From the NCBI GenBank assembly GCA_947571775.1, contig CANOZK010000007.1, positions 1 through 64,000 of the forward strand: a DNA stretch of 64,000 nt. The letters run 5' to 3'. Position 1 is the first letter of the stretch. Every line of letters starts with the position of its first letter. This document shows positions 15,981 through 24,600 of the stretch, in pieces. A program made the translations under genes and the position numbers. The notes under the pieces were generated by a model. The model saw only the letters and a list, made by a program, of their open reading frames with translations. It ran no database searches and was not told the DNA's origin. The stretch comes from an uncultured Lachnospiraceae bacterium (GTDB lineage Bacteria > Bacillota > Clostridia > Lachnospirales > Lachnospiraceae).

Positions 15981-17336
15981 ATGCATTCGGTAGATAAGGT
16001 TAAAGTGTCTGTGATTACGTATGTAAGAAATACAATATCTTATATTGAACAGTGTGTCAGGAGTGTGATGAACCAAACACTCAGGGAAATAGAAATTTTA
16101 GTTGTGGATGGGGGAAGCACAGACGGCACTTTAGAAATTATTGGGAAACTGCAAAAAGAAGACAGACGTATCCGGCTACTGCATGCGCCAGCGAGTGTAG
16201 GAGCGCAGTTTAATCTGGGGTTATCCGAAGCAAAAGGAGAATATATCGCCATATGTGAAGCGGATGATTATATATTGCCCGAAATGCTTGAAAAACAATA
16301 TTTGATTGCACATAAAAACCAACTGGATGTGTTAAGAGCGGATTATTATCAGTTTTGTAATGTTTTTGAAAAAGAATATCGGTTTTATACAAAAACGTGT
16401 TTTTCGGAAGAAAAGATAAATAAGATTATTGACGGTTCAAAGGATGACTTCTTTTTAGAACAAGGGATTAGAGGTTTTTGGAACGGCATTTACAATAGAG
16501 AATTTCTGATAAATAACAATGTGCATATGAATGAAACGGCAGGGGCATCTTATCAGGACATTACATTCTCGTTTCTGACACAGATGCTTGCCAAAACCAT
16601 ATGGTTTATGGATGAGGCATTTTATTGTTATAGAATTGATAACCCAGATGCCTCTGTGAATTCTGAAAATTGTATTCAAATACATATTAGAGAATACGAA
16701 TATCTTTCTCATGAATTAAAAAAGCGTGGATTATGGGAACGGTACAAAGATATGTATTATAAATGGGAGATTGGCAGTTATAGTTATTTTATAAGTCAGT
16801 TGCCATACGATGTGCAGCATAAGAGAGTAAGAGAAGTATATAATCATTTAAAAGAACAGAATGATAAAGAACATTATGAAAAAGAGAACAAAATAGAACA
16901 TTTGCAGGAAGTGACGAAAAGCCTGATAGAGGGGGAACAGGCTTTCTCAGAAAAATTATGCGTAAATGCTTTGGAGCGTTTTCAAATGTTGGATTATTTT
17001 GCAAAGGGGTTTGTGCAAGATGATAATATAGTATTATTTGGGGCGGGACATATGGGGTCGATTGTAAAAAAATTTTTAGATTTATCGAAAAAGAAATTTC
17101 TTTTAGCAGATAATAATAAAAAATTACATAGAGAAGGTTTTGAGGGAAACAAAGTATATGCGCCTGAAAAAATTGTAGAAACCAATCCTTCCAGTACGTA
17201 TATTATTGCAAATTTAAGCCATGCTCAAGATATGGTTGATCAGCTTGTGAAGCTTGGAATAGAGAAAGATAAAATAATTGTGTGTTGTGATGAAATTTTG
17301 TTTTTGCGGAAGGTATTTGCAAGCGCTAAAGTTTAA
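15981..17336 (+). CDS. GT2 glycosyltransferase with C-terminal Rossmann-like module
   Basis: A 451-residue protein. Residues 7-230 are a GT2 domain with V-S-V-I-T-Y-V-R-N, V-D-G-G-S-T-D-G-T and the DXD-like C-E-A-D-D-Y near residue 95. A helical linker follows (about 245-335). Residues about 345-440 hold I-V-L-F-G-A-G-H-M-G-S, then L-A-D-N-N-K-K, matching the module of neighbouring proteins. Start behind AGGGGGAG. It follows the radical SAM gene by 29 bp on the same strand. Donor and acceptor are not identifiable from sequence. Confidence 0.87.
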   Translation: MHSVDKVKVSVITYVRNTISYIEQCVRSVMNQTLREIEILVVDGGSTDGTLEIIGKLQKEDRRIRLLHAPASVGAQFNLGLSEAKGEYIAICEADDYILPEMLEKQYLIAHKNQLDVLRADYYQFCNVFEKEYRFYTKTCFSEEKINKIIDGSKDDFFLEQGIRGFWNGIYNREFLINNNVHMNETAGASYQDITFSFLTQMLAKTIWFMDEAFYCYRIDNPDASVNSENCIQIHIREYEYLSHELKKRGLWERYKDMYYKWEIGSYSYFISQLPYDVQHKRVREVYNHLKEQNDKEHYEKENKIEHLQEVTKSLIEGEQAFSEKLCVNALERFQMLDYFAKGFVQDDNIVLFGAGHMGSIVKKFLDLSKKKFLLADNNKKLHREGFEGNKVYAPEKIVETNPSSTYIIANLSHAQDMVDQLVKLGIEKDKIIVCCDEILFLRKVFASAKV

Positions 17337-17362
17337 GTGAGATTATAAAAATTCTTATTAAG

Positions 17363-17761
17363 TTGCAAAAGGAAAAAGAAGATATAGTAAAACAGCTTCC
17401 AGAAGTTTTAAAAAATAATAGAGATGAACCGCTTTCACAAAGTGATATGACAAACAGTTGTCTTTATTTAAAAGACTCGAAGATTGTATTGTATGGAGCG
17501 GGAAAATTTGGGCGTATTTATTATCAGTGGATAAAAGAACATCACCAAGGAAATAGCGTTGGTTGGGTAGATAATTTATGGTATATAATAAAAGATATAG
17601 ATTATCCTATAACACTAGTAGATTCTTTGTTAACTATTAATTATGATTATATTTTAATTGCAATCAAAAGTAAACAGATACAAGAAGAAGTTACACAAAA
17701 TCTTATATGTTGGGGAATTCCAAAAGAAAAAATATGTTTGATTTCTACAAATGAGTTATAA
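17363..17761 (+). CDS. Stand-alone Rossmann-like module, possibly a gene remnant
   Basis: A 132-residue frame with TTG as its first possible start and no clear ribosome binding site. Residues about 35-130 contain I-V-L-Y-G-A-G-K-F-G-R, then G-W-V-D-N, I-D-Y-D-Y-I-L-I-A-like strands and G-I-P-K-E-K-I. It aligns by eye with the C-terminal module of the GT2 protein at 21847-23010 (V-V-L-Y-G-A-G-E-V-G, W-V-D-K-N, I-D-Y-D-F-I-I-V-A). It sits just upstream of a decayed SIS isomerase gene, as the intact GT2 lies upstream of the intact SIS gene. It may therefore be the tail of a deleted GT2 gene, still open, or a real single-domain protein. Confidence 0.5.
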   Translation: MQKEKEDIVKQLPEVLKNNRDEPLSQSDMTNSCLYLKDSKIVLYGAGKFGRIYYQWIKEHHQGNSVGWVDNLWYIIKDIDYPITLVDSLLTINYDYILIAIKSKQIQEEVTQNLICWGIPKEKICLISTNEL

Positions 17762-17789
17762 ATTTTTTAGTCACGAATATTTTAGTTTT

Positions 17790-17914
17790 TCATTAAATTG
17801 ATTGTATTACAGGAGTTTGCTACAATAATTGCTAAAGAACTTAACTGGATATACATCAGTTTAAAAGAAACTATCCCGGCGGGTGTATTGGAAAAATTTT
17901 GGAGGGTGAGTAAT
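17790..17914 (+). pseudogene. 3' remnant of a SIS-domain isomerase gene
   Basis: This gap matches the last 125 or so bases of the SIS gene at 24597-25181. One frame reads L-I-V-L-Q-E-F-A-T-I-I-A-K-E-L against L-I-I-L-Q-G-L-A-M-M-I-A-K-T-L of the intact gene. After the loss of one base at about 17845, the next frame reads L-D-I-H-Q-F-K-R-N-Y-P-G-G-C-I-G-K against L-D-I-H-Q-F-K-R-N-H-P-G-G-H-I-G-K. The second frame ends in TAA TAA just before the ATG at 17917. Upstream of about 17790 similarity stops. It is a truncated, frameshifted copy that marks an old duplication and deletion. Confidence 0.85.
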
Positions 17915-17916
17915 AA

Positions 17917-18354
17917 ATGTCAGATATTGAAATTGCGCTTAAGCAAGCGGAGCGCGGTAGAGAAATAGTTGATACATACACACCAGATAATAAAAAAAAT
18001 AATGTTATAGCTGTGTTTCCCGATGATGATGATGAATTGTTGAGCACAGCATATAAATATTTTGATAGGTTTCTGGCGGATTATGATTATGCAGTAGTCA
18101 TAACATCCATTGATATTGAAAAATTGAGTAAATACACTACTCATCCCTTTGAAATAGTACGAATAAATGATGAGGATATGGAATGTATGCTGAGATACAT
18201 TTCTGTCTGTGGAGAGGCATCGGCAGCAACCATAAAAATTTTATCGTTGAAAAAGCCACATTGTCAAAAAGCAGAAATACTAAATGGATTTAAAGATTTG
18301 ACACTTGATAAAATCGTATGCCGTGGTTTATATGGAATATGGGGAGAGATTTAA
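17917..18354 (+). CDS. Small uncharacterised protein paired with a GT9-like gene
   Basis: A 145-residue soluble protein with no family I recognise. A central alpha/beta segment includes N-V-I-A-V-F-P-D-D-D and Y-D-Y-A-V-V-I-T-S. Its layout matches the 121-residue protein at 25200-25565: a hydrophobic strand, a Y-x-V-x-I-x-S strand, an I-x-x-E-D-M or I-T-K-E-D-C helix start, a K-I-L-S or R-I-L-S motif, and a D-x-L-D-I/T-L-D end. Both genes follow a SIS gene (decayed here) and precede a GT9-like gene. GGAGGGTG serves the ATG. It may be a partner of the transferase that follows 2 bp later. Confidence 0.6.
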   Translation: MSDIEIALKQAERGREIVDTYTPDNKKNNVIAVFPDDDDELLSTAYKYFDRFLADYDYAVVITSIDIEKLSKYTTHPFEIVRINDEDMECMLRYISVCGEASAATIKILSLKKPHCQKAEILNGFKDLTLDKIVCRGLYGIWGEI

Positions 18355-18356
18355 TT

Positions 18357-19718
18357 ATGGGGGCAAAAAACGAATTTGAAGCAGCTTGGTTAGATGAGCG
18401 TGCAGAATATTTTGCAGGCGTACATTCTGATATTCTGAAATTAAAATTTCAGGGAGTATTTAATGGGAAAAATATCGCTATTGTTGGTAGTTGGAATAAC
18501 GCGGGTGAAATTAATCAAATCCTGCTTAACCTGGGTTTGAAACTTACACATATTGCTGATAATAACCCGAAAAAGCAAAATGTATCACGTTTGGGTATTG
18601 TTTCTCAATCGGTTGAAAGTTTAAAGGATGTGGAAAATCTTATAATATTAGTGCTTAACAATTATTTTTGGAAAGAACTTCAGTTTCAGTTGAGCAGTTT
18701 GGGGTTTGTTGAGGGTAAGGAATTTTATATTATATATGGCGGGGATAGATTTAGAAGGAATTCATTGCGAAGTGAAAGTATAAAGATTACGGATGAAGTC
18801 TGGAACAAATACAAAAAGTGCGTGAAATTAGGATACCAATCATATATTGAAATTAGAGAGAAATATGGAGGGCTTCCAATTTGGCTGATGCATCAGCCGA
18901 GTTTGGGAGATTTATATATTTTTTCAATGTTTCTTCCACACGCTATGGGAGTGGACAGTGTAAAAGAATGTGAGTGTGTTTTAGTTGTCACTAAAAATTC
19001 TGTGAAAAAGCTTGCTAATATTATCGGTTTTAAATATATAGAACTAATTACTTTTGAGAAAGCATATAGCAATTGGCTTGCTTTAATGAGACTGGCGGGA
19101 GATAAGTTTAATATTCACAATGCAGTATATCATGGATTAAATAACATATTTCAGACGCTTGTACATTATTCGGATGTAAGTTTTCGAGATAGTTTTACAA
19201 AATATGTATTTCAATTTGAAAAAGAAGTGACACCAGTGTATCCCCAATTTCCTAAGCGAAGAGAACATGTTCTGGAACAATTTAAAAAATATGGATTGAT
19301 ACCAGGAAAGACAGTTCTTATATCTCCCTATGCGGGGCATTTTATAGCAACGATAACTGATAAAGAATGGAGATATTTAATAAATAGTTTAAAAGATAAA
19401 GGATATACTGTGTGTACGAATTGTGGAAATGCAGAAGAAAGGCCTTTACCAGGGACACAAGCCCCGTTTATTGAATTATCCGACTGTATAGAATTTGTCG
19501 AAACAGCAGGGTATTTTATAGGGGTGAGAAGTGGTTTTTGTGATTTAGTTTGTATGGCAAATTGTCAAAAAATTGTTATATATGAAACGGGAGCACCAGC
19601 GGCATCAATTGCTTATTTTGGATTTAAGAGTATGGGTATTGGTGAAAATATAACAGAAATAATAAATGATTGCATTCATACAGATGAAATGATTGATAAT
19701 ATTTTGGAAATGTTTTAG
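18357..19718 (+). CDS. GT9-like glycosyltransferase with N-terminal Rossmann-like module
   Basis: A 453-residue protein. Residues about 35-125 hold I-A-I-V-G-S-W-N-N-A-G and I-A-D-N-N-P-K-K, the locus-wide module in N-terminal position. Residues about 170-450 resemble the GT-B fold of family 9 (heptosyltransferase-type): L-M-H-Q-P-S-L-G-D-L-Y-I near residue 180, L-I-S-P-Y-A-G near 322, and F-I-G-V-R-S-G-F-C-D near 388. The ATG at 18357 follows GGGGAGAG; the in-frame start at 18318 lies inside the previous gene. It is a clear paralogue of 25594-26883. GT9 enzymes usually transfer heptose or GlcNAc; the real donor here is unknown. Confidence 0.75.
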   Translation: MGAKNEFEAAWLDERAEYFAGVHSDILKLKFQGVFNGKNIAIVGSWNNAGEINQILLNLGLKLTHIADNNPKKQNVSRLGIVSQSVESLKDVENLIILVLNNYFWKELQFQLSSLGFVEGKEFYIIYGGDRFRRNSLRSESIKITDEVWNKYKKCVKLGYQSYIEIREKYGGLPIWLMHQPSLGDLYIFSMFLPHAMGVDSVKECECVLVVTKNSVKKLANIIGFKYIELITFEKAYSNWLALMRLAGDKFNIHNAVYHGLNNIFQTLVHYSDVSFRDSFTKYVFQFEKEVTPVYPQFPKRREHVLEQFKKYGLIPGKTVLISPYAGHFIATITDKEWRYLINSLKDKGYTVCTNCGNAEERPLPGTQAPFIELSDCIEFVETAGYFIGVRSGFCDLVCMANCQKIVIYETGAPAASIAYFGFKSMGIGENITEIINDCIHTDEMIDNILEMF

Positions 19719-19754
19719 CGCAATGACAGATAATTGGATAGGAGGACGTTAATA

Positions 19755-20966
19755 ATGTTAGATAATATTCGTGATAAAAGCAGACCAATAGGACTTCCAG
19801 CAGAAGATCCGCATGTATATGAACTTGCCGACATGGTTGAGTTTTGTCAAAAATACGATGAAGTATATATTTATGGCGCAGCATATAAACAGCAAATGCT
19901 ATATAAACTTTTGAAGAACAGTAAGAAAATTAATATAAAGGGCTTTGTCGTTACAAATATTGAATCTAATGAGGTTCCGATTGGAGACATTTATCTGGTG
20001 GATGAAGTACTGAAAAGAAAACGTGCAGGTATTATTTTAGGACTTGGTGATGGATATTATCGTCAGATAATACCGAAGTTCAGAGAGATTGGATTTACCG
20101 ATTATTTTTTACCAACAGAATGGAATAAGCGTACAATTGCGGAACAAATGACACCAAGGGATCCAGAATATAATTCTTTTGAGATTAGTTTAACAGATCA
20201 TTGCAATATGACTTGTCAAATGTGTGATCATTATGCACAGTTATCTGATGAATGGTATGTAGATACAGATATACTTGATAGGGATCTGAAAAGGATGAAT
20301 GAATTATGTGAAGGGAAATGTGCAGTTATTACACTCCTCGGCGGCGAGCCGTTGCTTCATCCTGATGTAATAAAATGTATGGAAATTACACGTAGATATT
20401 TTGAAGAGTGCCCGATTATACTTTTGACAAATGGTCTTCTTTTGCTTAAAAAAGAAAATGATGAAAAAGGAAATTTATGGGAGGTATGTAAACGATTAAA
20501 TATAACTATTTCGATTACACGTTATCCTATAAAGCTAGACTATGATGCTATAAAGAAAAAAGCAGCTGAATATGAAGTGGCATTGTTGCTCAGTTCCGAT
20601 ATCCATAGTGCAGTTCCTCTAGAAGAAGCAAAAATATCCTATAAACATACTTTTAATTTAGAGGGAAATCCTGACAATATTTATTTTCCGGCATGTCATT
20701 ATTATAATCATTTAGGTGTGGTGAAAGATGGCCGTTATTATATGTGTCCAGTTTCTGCTCATATTGATATATTTAATAAGAAATTTGGAAAAAATTTAAA
20801 ACTTACAGATAAAGATTCAATTGATATTTTTGAAGCGGAAAGTTGGGAGGATATAGCAAATTTCCAGGCAGACAGAATACCATTTTGTTGTTATTGTGAT
20901 ATTCAGAAGTGGGGTTGTCATTCAGTGTGGAAACCGAGTACTGGAAAGATTGAGGAGTATATTTAA
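19755..20966 (+). CDS. Radical SAM protein with N-terminal Rossmann-like module
   Basis: A 403-residue protein. Residues about 35-130 contain V-Y-I-Y-G-A-A-Y-K and G-I-I-L-G-L-G-D-G-Y, the module shared in this locus. Residues about 145-330 are a radical SAM core with C-N-M-T-C-Q-M-C (C-x3-C-x2-C) and the following G-G-E-P SAM-contact motif near residue 197. The C-terminus has seven more cysteines (C-H-Y-Y, Y-M-C-P, F-C-C-Y-C-D, W-G-C-H) that could bind an auxiliary cluster. GGAGGA precedes ATG 19755 well. It differs from the radical SAM protein at 14485-15951 in domain order. The substrate is unknown; a role in sugar modification is inferred from context. Confidence 0.8.
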   Translation: MLDNIRDKSRPIGLPAEDPHVYELADMVEFCQKYDEVYIYGAAYKQQMLYKLLKNSKKINIKGFVVTNIESNEVPIGDIYLVDEVLKRKRAGIILGLGDGYYRQIIPKFREIGFTDYFLPTEWNKRTIAEQMTPRDPEYNSFEISLTDHCNMTCQMCDHYAQLSDEWYVDTDILDRDLKRMNELCEGKCAVITLLGGEPLLHPDVIKCMEITRRYFEECPIILLTNGLLLLKKENDEKGNLWEVCKRLNITISITRYPIKLDYDAIKKKAAEYEVALLLSSDIHSAVPLEEAKISYKHTFNLEGNPDNIYFPACHYYNHLGVVKDGRYYMCPVSAHIDIFNKKFGKNLKLTDKDSIDIFEAESWEDIANFQADRIPFCCYCDIQKWGCHSVWKPSTGKIEEYI

Positions 20967-20968
20967 CT

Positions 20969-21835
20969 ATGAATTTAATGAGTATGCAAAATAAAAATAA
21001 TACAGTTGAATTATTGAATGGCATTAAGTTACCGATTATTGGTTTTGGTACTGCGCTTGCACGAAATTCTATTTGTGATGATGCAGTCAGGGAGGCGATA
21101 AAACAGGGGTATCGATTGATAGATACTGCTTCACAATACAAGAATGAAGAACCCGTTGGAAAGGCTGTACGTGAAAGCGGGATAGAGCGTTCAAAGTTAT
21201 TTGTAAGTAGTAAACTTTGGAATGAGGATCATGGATATGAAAATACGATGAGGGCATTTGAAGAAACTCTTAAATGGACAGGACTTGAATATTTAGATTC
21301 CTATCTTATCCATTGGCCTAATCCAAAACCATTGCGTGGTATAGGCTATGAGAAGCATAATGCTGATTCATGGAAGGCTATGGAAGAATTATATAAAGCT
21401 GGTAAAATAAGGGCTATTGGGGTAAGTAATTTCTTACCACATCATTTGGAGGCTCTTATTAAACACGCCGAAATTCGTCCAATGATAAACCAGATTTGCC
21501 TATATCCAGGTTATGTACAAATAGAAACAGTTGAGTATTGTAAAAAACATCATATTGCAGTGCAAGCGTATTCACCGCTCGGAGCAGGTAAATTGCTTGA
21601 AAATCCCGTTATTATTGACTTGGCAAAAAAATATAATCGAACATCAGCGCAGATATGTCTACGGTGGCATTTGCAAATGGGATTTATTCCATTACCGAAA
21701 TCAGTCAGCAGAGAAAGAATTAAATCAAATATAAATGTTTTTGATTTCGCATTATCTGAGCAAGAAGTGGATGAACTTTCAGGGTTAGAGGTGGAATTAA
21801 AATTATTACCTTCTCCAGATGAAGCAGAGTTTTAA
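20969..21835 (+). CDS. Aldo/keto reductase
   Basis: A 288-residue NAD(P)H-dependent reductase of the AKR family, usual length. The family signature G-F-G-T-A, the catalytic tetrad (D in I-D-T-A-S, Y in S-Q-Y, K in S-S-K-L-W, H in L-I-H-W-P), I-G-V-S-N-F and the cofactor motif P-L-P-K-S-V-S-R-E-R are all visible. It begins 2 bp after the radical SAM stop and lies 11 bp before a GT2 gene, so it is co-transcribed with the glycan genes. It may reduce a keto-sugar or aldehyde intermediate; the substrate is not known. Confidence 0.92.
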   Translation: MNLMSMQNKNNTVELLNGIKLPIIGFGTALARNSICDDAVREAIKQGYRLIDTASQYKNEEPVGKAVRESGIERSKLFVSSKLWNEDHGYENTMRAFEETLKWTGLEYLDSYLIHWPNPKPLRGIGYEKHNADSWKAMEELYKAGKIRAIGVSNFLPHHLEALIKHAEIRPMINQICLYPGYVQIETVEYCKKHHIAVQAYSPLGAGKLLENPVIIDLAKKYNRTSAQICLRWHLQMGFIPLPKSVSRERIKSNINVFDFALSEQEVDELSGLEVELKLLPSPDEAEF

Positions 21836-21846
21836 AGGGGCATGAA

Positions 21847-23010
21847 ATGGGTATGGAAGAAGAATTATTGAGCATAGTCGTACCAGTATATAATATGGAA
21901 TTATATATAGAGAAATGTATACAAAGCATTCAAGAGCAAACATATAAAAATATAGAAATTATCGTTGTTGATGATGGGTCTGAAGATAATTCTGTACAGA
22001 TATGCAGAAAACTAGCAGCACAGGATTCCAGAATTGTACTTTTAGAGATGGAACATAAAGGGGTTGTATCTGCTAGGAATGCTGGTATTAATTGTGCAAC
22101 AGGGGATTATATTACCTTTGTGGATTCGGATGATTGGATTGAAAATGATTTATATGGACAAATGATAAATAATATTAAGGATGTTGATTTATTGATTGCA
22201 GGCAGGTATGTTCATACGGATATTACGGAATTGAAATATCAAGGAATAGAAAAAGGCACTTATTCAGGCAAAGAGGCAATGGAATATATATGGGTAACAC
22301 CAGGAATTACTTGGTATATGTGTGATAAGATGTTTCGCACAGATATGGTCAAACAGATTCATGAATCAATGAATAAAACCATACATTGGTGTGAAGATGC
22401 GATATTTATTAAAAAATATTTATTGAGTTGTCAGTCGATCAGGATTTCTGATATAGTTGGATACCACTATTGTATAAGGGATAATTCAGCAGGGTTAAAA
22501 ATAGATACTCATTGTCTGTCTGAAATTGATAAATGGTATAATTGTATGCTTGAGGTATATGATGCGCATTATTATAAAGAAAAATTATTGGCATCTTTAT
22601 CCGATGATATTATTGGCATGGTAAGCAGGGCCTTATATTCCAAATTGGATTTAAAAAAGAAAGATTGGCTGATATATTTTCCGTATTTTGGGAGGTTGGA
22701 TGGTAAAAAGGTAGTTTTGTACGGAGCAGGGGAAGTTGGACAGGCATATTACACACAAATAAAAGAAGAGCATGAAACAGAATTGGTCTTGTGGGTGGAT
22801 AAAAATTATGAAAAATATCAATTAGAAGGAATGAATGTATGTGCAATAGAAAATATAAAAAATATAGATTATGATTTTATAATTGTAGCGGTTTGGCATG
22901 AAAAAATGTATTTGGAAATTAGGAAGGATTTGGTGCAGCTTGGTGTGGATGCTCAGAAAATATTATACAATAGGACAAAAAGATTGATATTGTATTATCC
23001 AGATTATTAA
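21847..23010 (+). CDS. GT2 glycosyltransferase with C-terminal Rossmann-like module
   Basis: A 387-residue protein. Residues 6-220 are a GT2 domain: S-I-V-V-P-V-Y-N-M-E at the start, V-D-D-G-S-E-D-N-S, and F-V-D-S-D-D-W as DXD-like motif near residue 92. Residues about 289-380 hold V-V-L-Y-G-A-G-E-V-G-Q and W-V-D-K-N. AAAGGGG lies 6 nt before the ATG. This is the intact counterpart of the stand-alone module at 17363-17761, and it precedes the nucleotidyltransferase-kinase gene. It is predicted to be a soluble sugar transferase. Confidence 0.88.
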   Translation: MGMEEELLSIVVPVYNMELYIEKCIQSIQEQTYKNIEIIVVDDGSEDNSVQICRKLAAQDSRIVLLEMEHKGVVSARNAGINCATGDYITFVDSDDWIENDLYGQMINNIKDVDLLIAGRYVHTDITELKYQGIEKGTYSGKEAMEYIWVTPGITWYMCDKMFRTDMVKQIHESMNKTIHWCEDAIFIKKYLLSCQSIRISDIVGYHYCIRDNSAGLKIDTHCLSEIDKWYNCMLEVYDAHYYKEKLLASLSDDIIGMVSRALYSKLDLKKKDWLIYFPYFGRLDGKKVVLYGAGEVGQAYYTQIKEEHETELVLWVDKNYEKYQLEGMNVCAIENIKNIDYDFIIVAVWHEKMYLEIRKDLVQLGVDAQKILYNRTKRLILYYPDY

Positions 23011-23094
23011 GCTTGGATGAATATTTAATAAAGCCTTTTTTATAGTTTGGATATGTTTGAAGAAATAAAAAATCCAGGGGGAATGAACCAAGTG

Positions 23095-24600
23095 ATGGAA
23101 TATATTATTGTACAGGCAGGAGGTAAAGGTTCCAGATTAGGTTATCTTACAGCAAATAAACCAAAAGCATTGGTTCCTGTGGAAAACTTACCCATGCTTT
23201 TTCATTTATTTCGGAAGTATCCGAATAAAAAGTTTATAGTTATTGCGGATTATCATAAAGAAGTTATGCGAGAATATCTGGCTGCCTTTTCAGAAGTAAA
23301 ATATCAGATTGTAGATGCTATTGGAACAGGGACTTGCTCTGGAATTAGACAAGCTTTGGATTTAATACCGCAGAATGAGTCTTTTATGCTTATATGGTCA
23401 GATTTGATTTTACCGAAAGATTTTCAACTTCCAGATGAATACCAAGGTTCAGAAAAAGCGGAGCGCGATTATGTGGGGATTTCATCTACATTTCCGTGCA
23501 GATGGAGTTATAAAGATGGGCAATTTATAGAGGCGCGGTCTGTGGAGCATGGAGTGGCGGGCTTTTTTCTGTTTCGGGATAAGTCGAAGTTGGAGCATGT
23601 GCCAGTCAGCGGAGAGTTGGTCCGGTGGATGCAGACACAGCAAATGCCGTTTTGTGAAATTTCCCTGGCCGGGACAGGCGAATTTGGTATTTTAGAAGAA
23701 TACGAGAGAATGGGGAAAGAAAAATGCCGCCCATTTAACCGGACTACCATAGATGGGGATATATTTATTAAAGAAGCGGTGGACGAGCAGGGAAAGAGAT
23801 TAGCGGTCAGGGAGTGCGTCTGGTATGAAAAGGCGAGAAAAAATAATATTGATGCGCTGCCTCATATTTATGAAACAATGCCTTTGAAGATGGAGTATAT
23901 CAAAGGGAAAAATGTTTATGAATGTCAGTTTTCCTATGAGGAAAAGAAAAGAATATTGGAACAGCTTATTCAGGCCCTTCATCAATTACACGAGTCAGAT
24001 AGTGTGCCTGCGGATTCTTTTAGTATGAAAGAGGCCTACTTCAATAAGACCATGAGTCGGTTAAGCAAAATAGAGGATTTAATTCCTTTTGGCAGGGATA
24101 AGGTGATACGTATTAATGGTAAGGACTGTCGGAATGTTTATTTTTATAAAAGGGATTTAGAGAAAAAATTAGAGTGTCTTACCTGCGATAAATTCTCTTT
24201 TATTCATGGGGATTGCACGTTTTCTAATTTGATGCTCCGGGAAGATGGTTCACCGGTTTTGATTGACCCGCGGGGGTATTTTGGGTTTACGGAATTGTAT
24301 GGGGATATCCGGTATGACTGGGCAAAACTTTATTATTCCATTGTGGGGAACTATGATCGGTTTAATCTTAAAGATTTTCGATTGAAGATGGAAGAAAGAG
24401 AAATTTCTCTTCAGATTCAGTCTAACCAATGGGAAGATATGGAGGCCGACTTTTTCGCATTAACAGGAGCCGATCCAGAAGAGATTAAATTGCTGCATGC
24501 AGTGATATGGTTGTCTCTGACTACGTATGCGTGGCAGGATTATGATTCTATTTGTGGGGCATTTTATAACGGTTTGTATTACTTGGAGGACTTGTTGTGA
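23095..24600 (+). CDS. Nucleotidyltransferase-kinase fusion
   Basis: A bifunctional protein of about 501 residues. The N-terminal 220 residues are a nucleotidyltransferase of the sugar-1-phosphate or phosphocholine type: V-Q-A-G-G-K-G-S-R-L, K-P-K-A-L-V-P-V and W-S-D-L (metal site). The C-terminal 270 residues look like an aminoglycoside/choline kinase fold, with F-I-H-G-D-C-T-F-S-N as catalytic loop and L-I-D-P-R-G as metal-binding loop. The two activities would phosphorylate and activate one small sugar or alcohol. The start is uncertain: ATG 23095 fits the family N-terminus and has GGGGGA 12 nt upstream; ATG 23083 or 23053 are possible. The SIS gene overlaps its stop by 4 nt. Confidence 0.78.
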   Translation: MEYIIVQAGGKGSRLGYLTANKPKALVPVENLPMLFHLFRKYPNKKFIVIADYHKEVMREYLAAFSEVKYQIVDAIGTGTCSGIRQALDLIPQNESFMLIWSDLILPKDFQLPDEYQGSEKAERDYVGISSTFPCRWSYKDGQFIEARSVEHGVAGFFLFRDKSKLEHVPVSGELVRWMQTQQMPFCEISLAGTGEFGILEEYERMGKEKCRPFNRTTIDGDIFIKEAVDEQGKRLAVRECVWYEKARKNNIDALPHIYETMPLKMEYIKGKNVYECQFSYEEKKRILEQLIQALHQLHESDSVPADSFSMKEAYFNKTMSRLSKIEDLIPFGRDKVIRINGKDCRNVYFYKRDLEKKLECLTCDKFSFIHGDCTFSNLMLREDGSPVLIDPRGYFGFTELYGDIRYDWAKLYYSIVGNYDRFNLKDFRLKMEEREISLQIQSNQWEDMEADFFALTGADPEEIKLLHAVIWLSLTTYAWQDYDSICGAFYNGLYYLEDLL

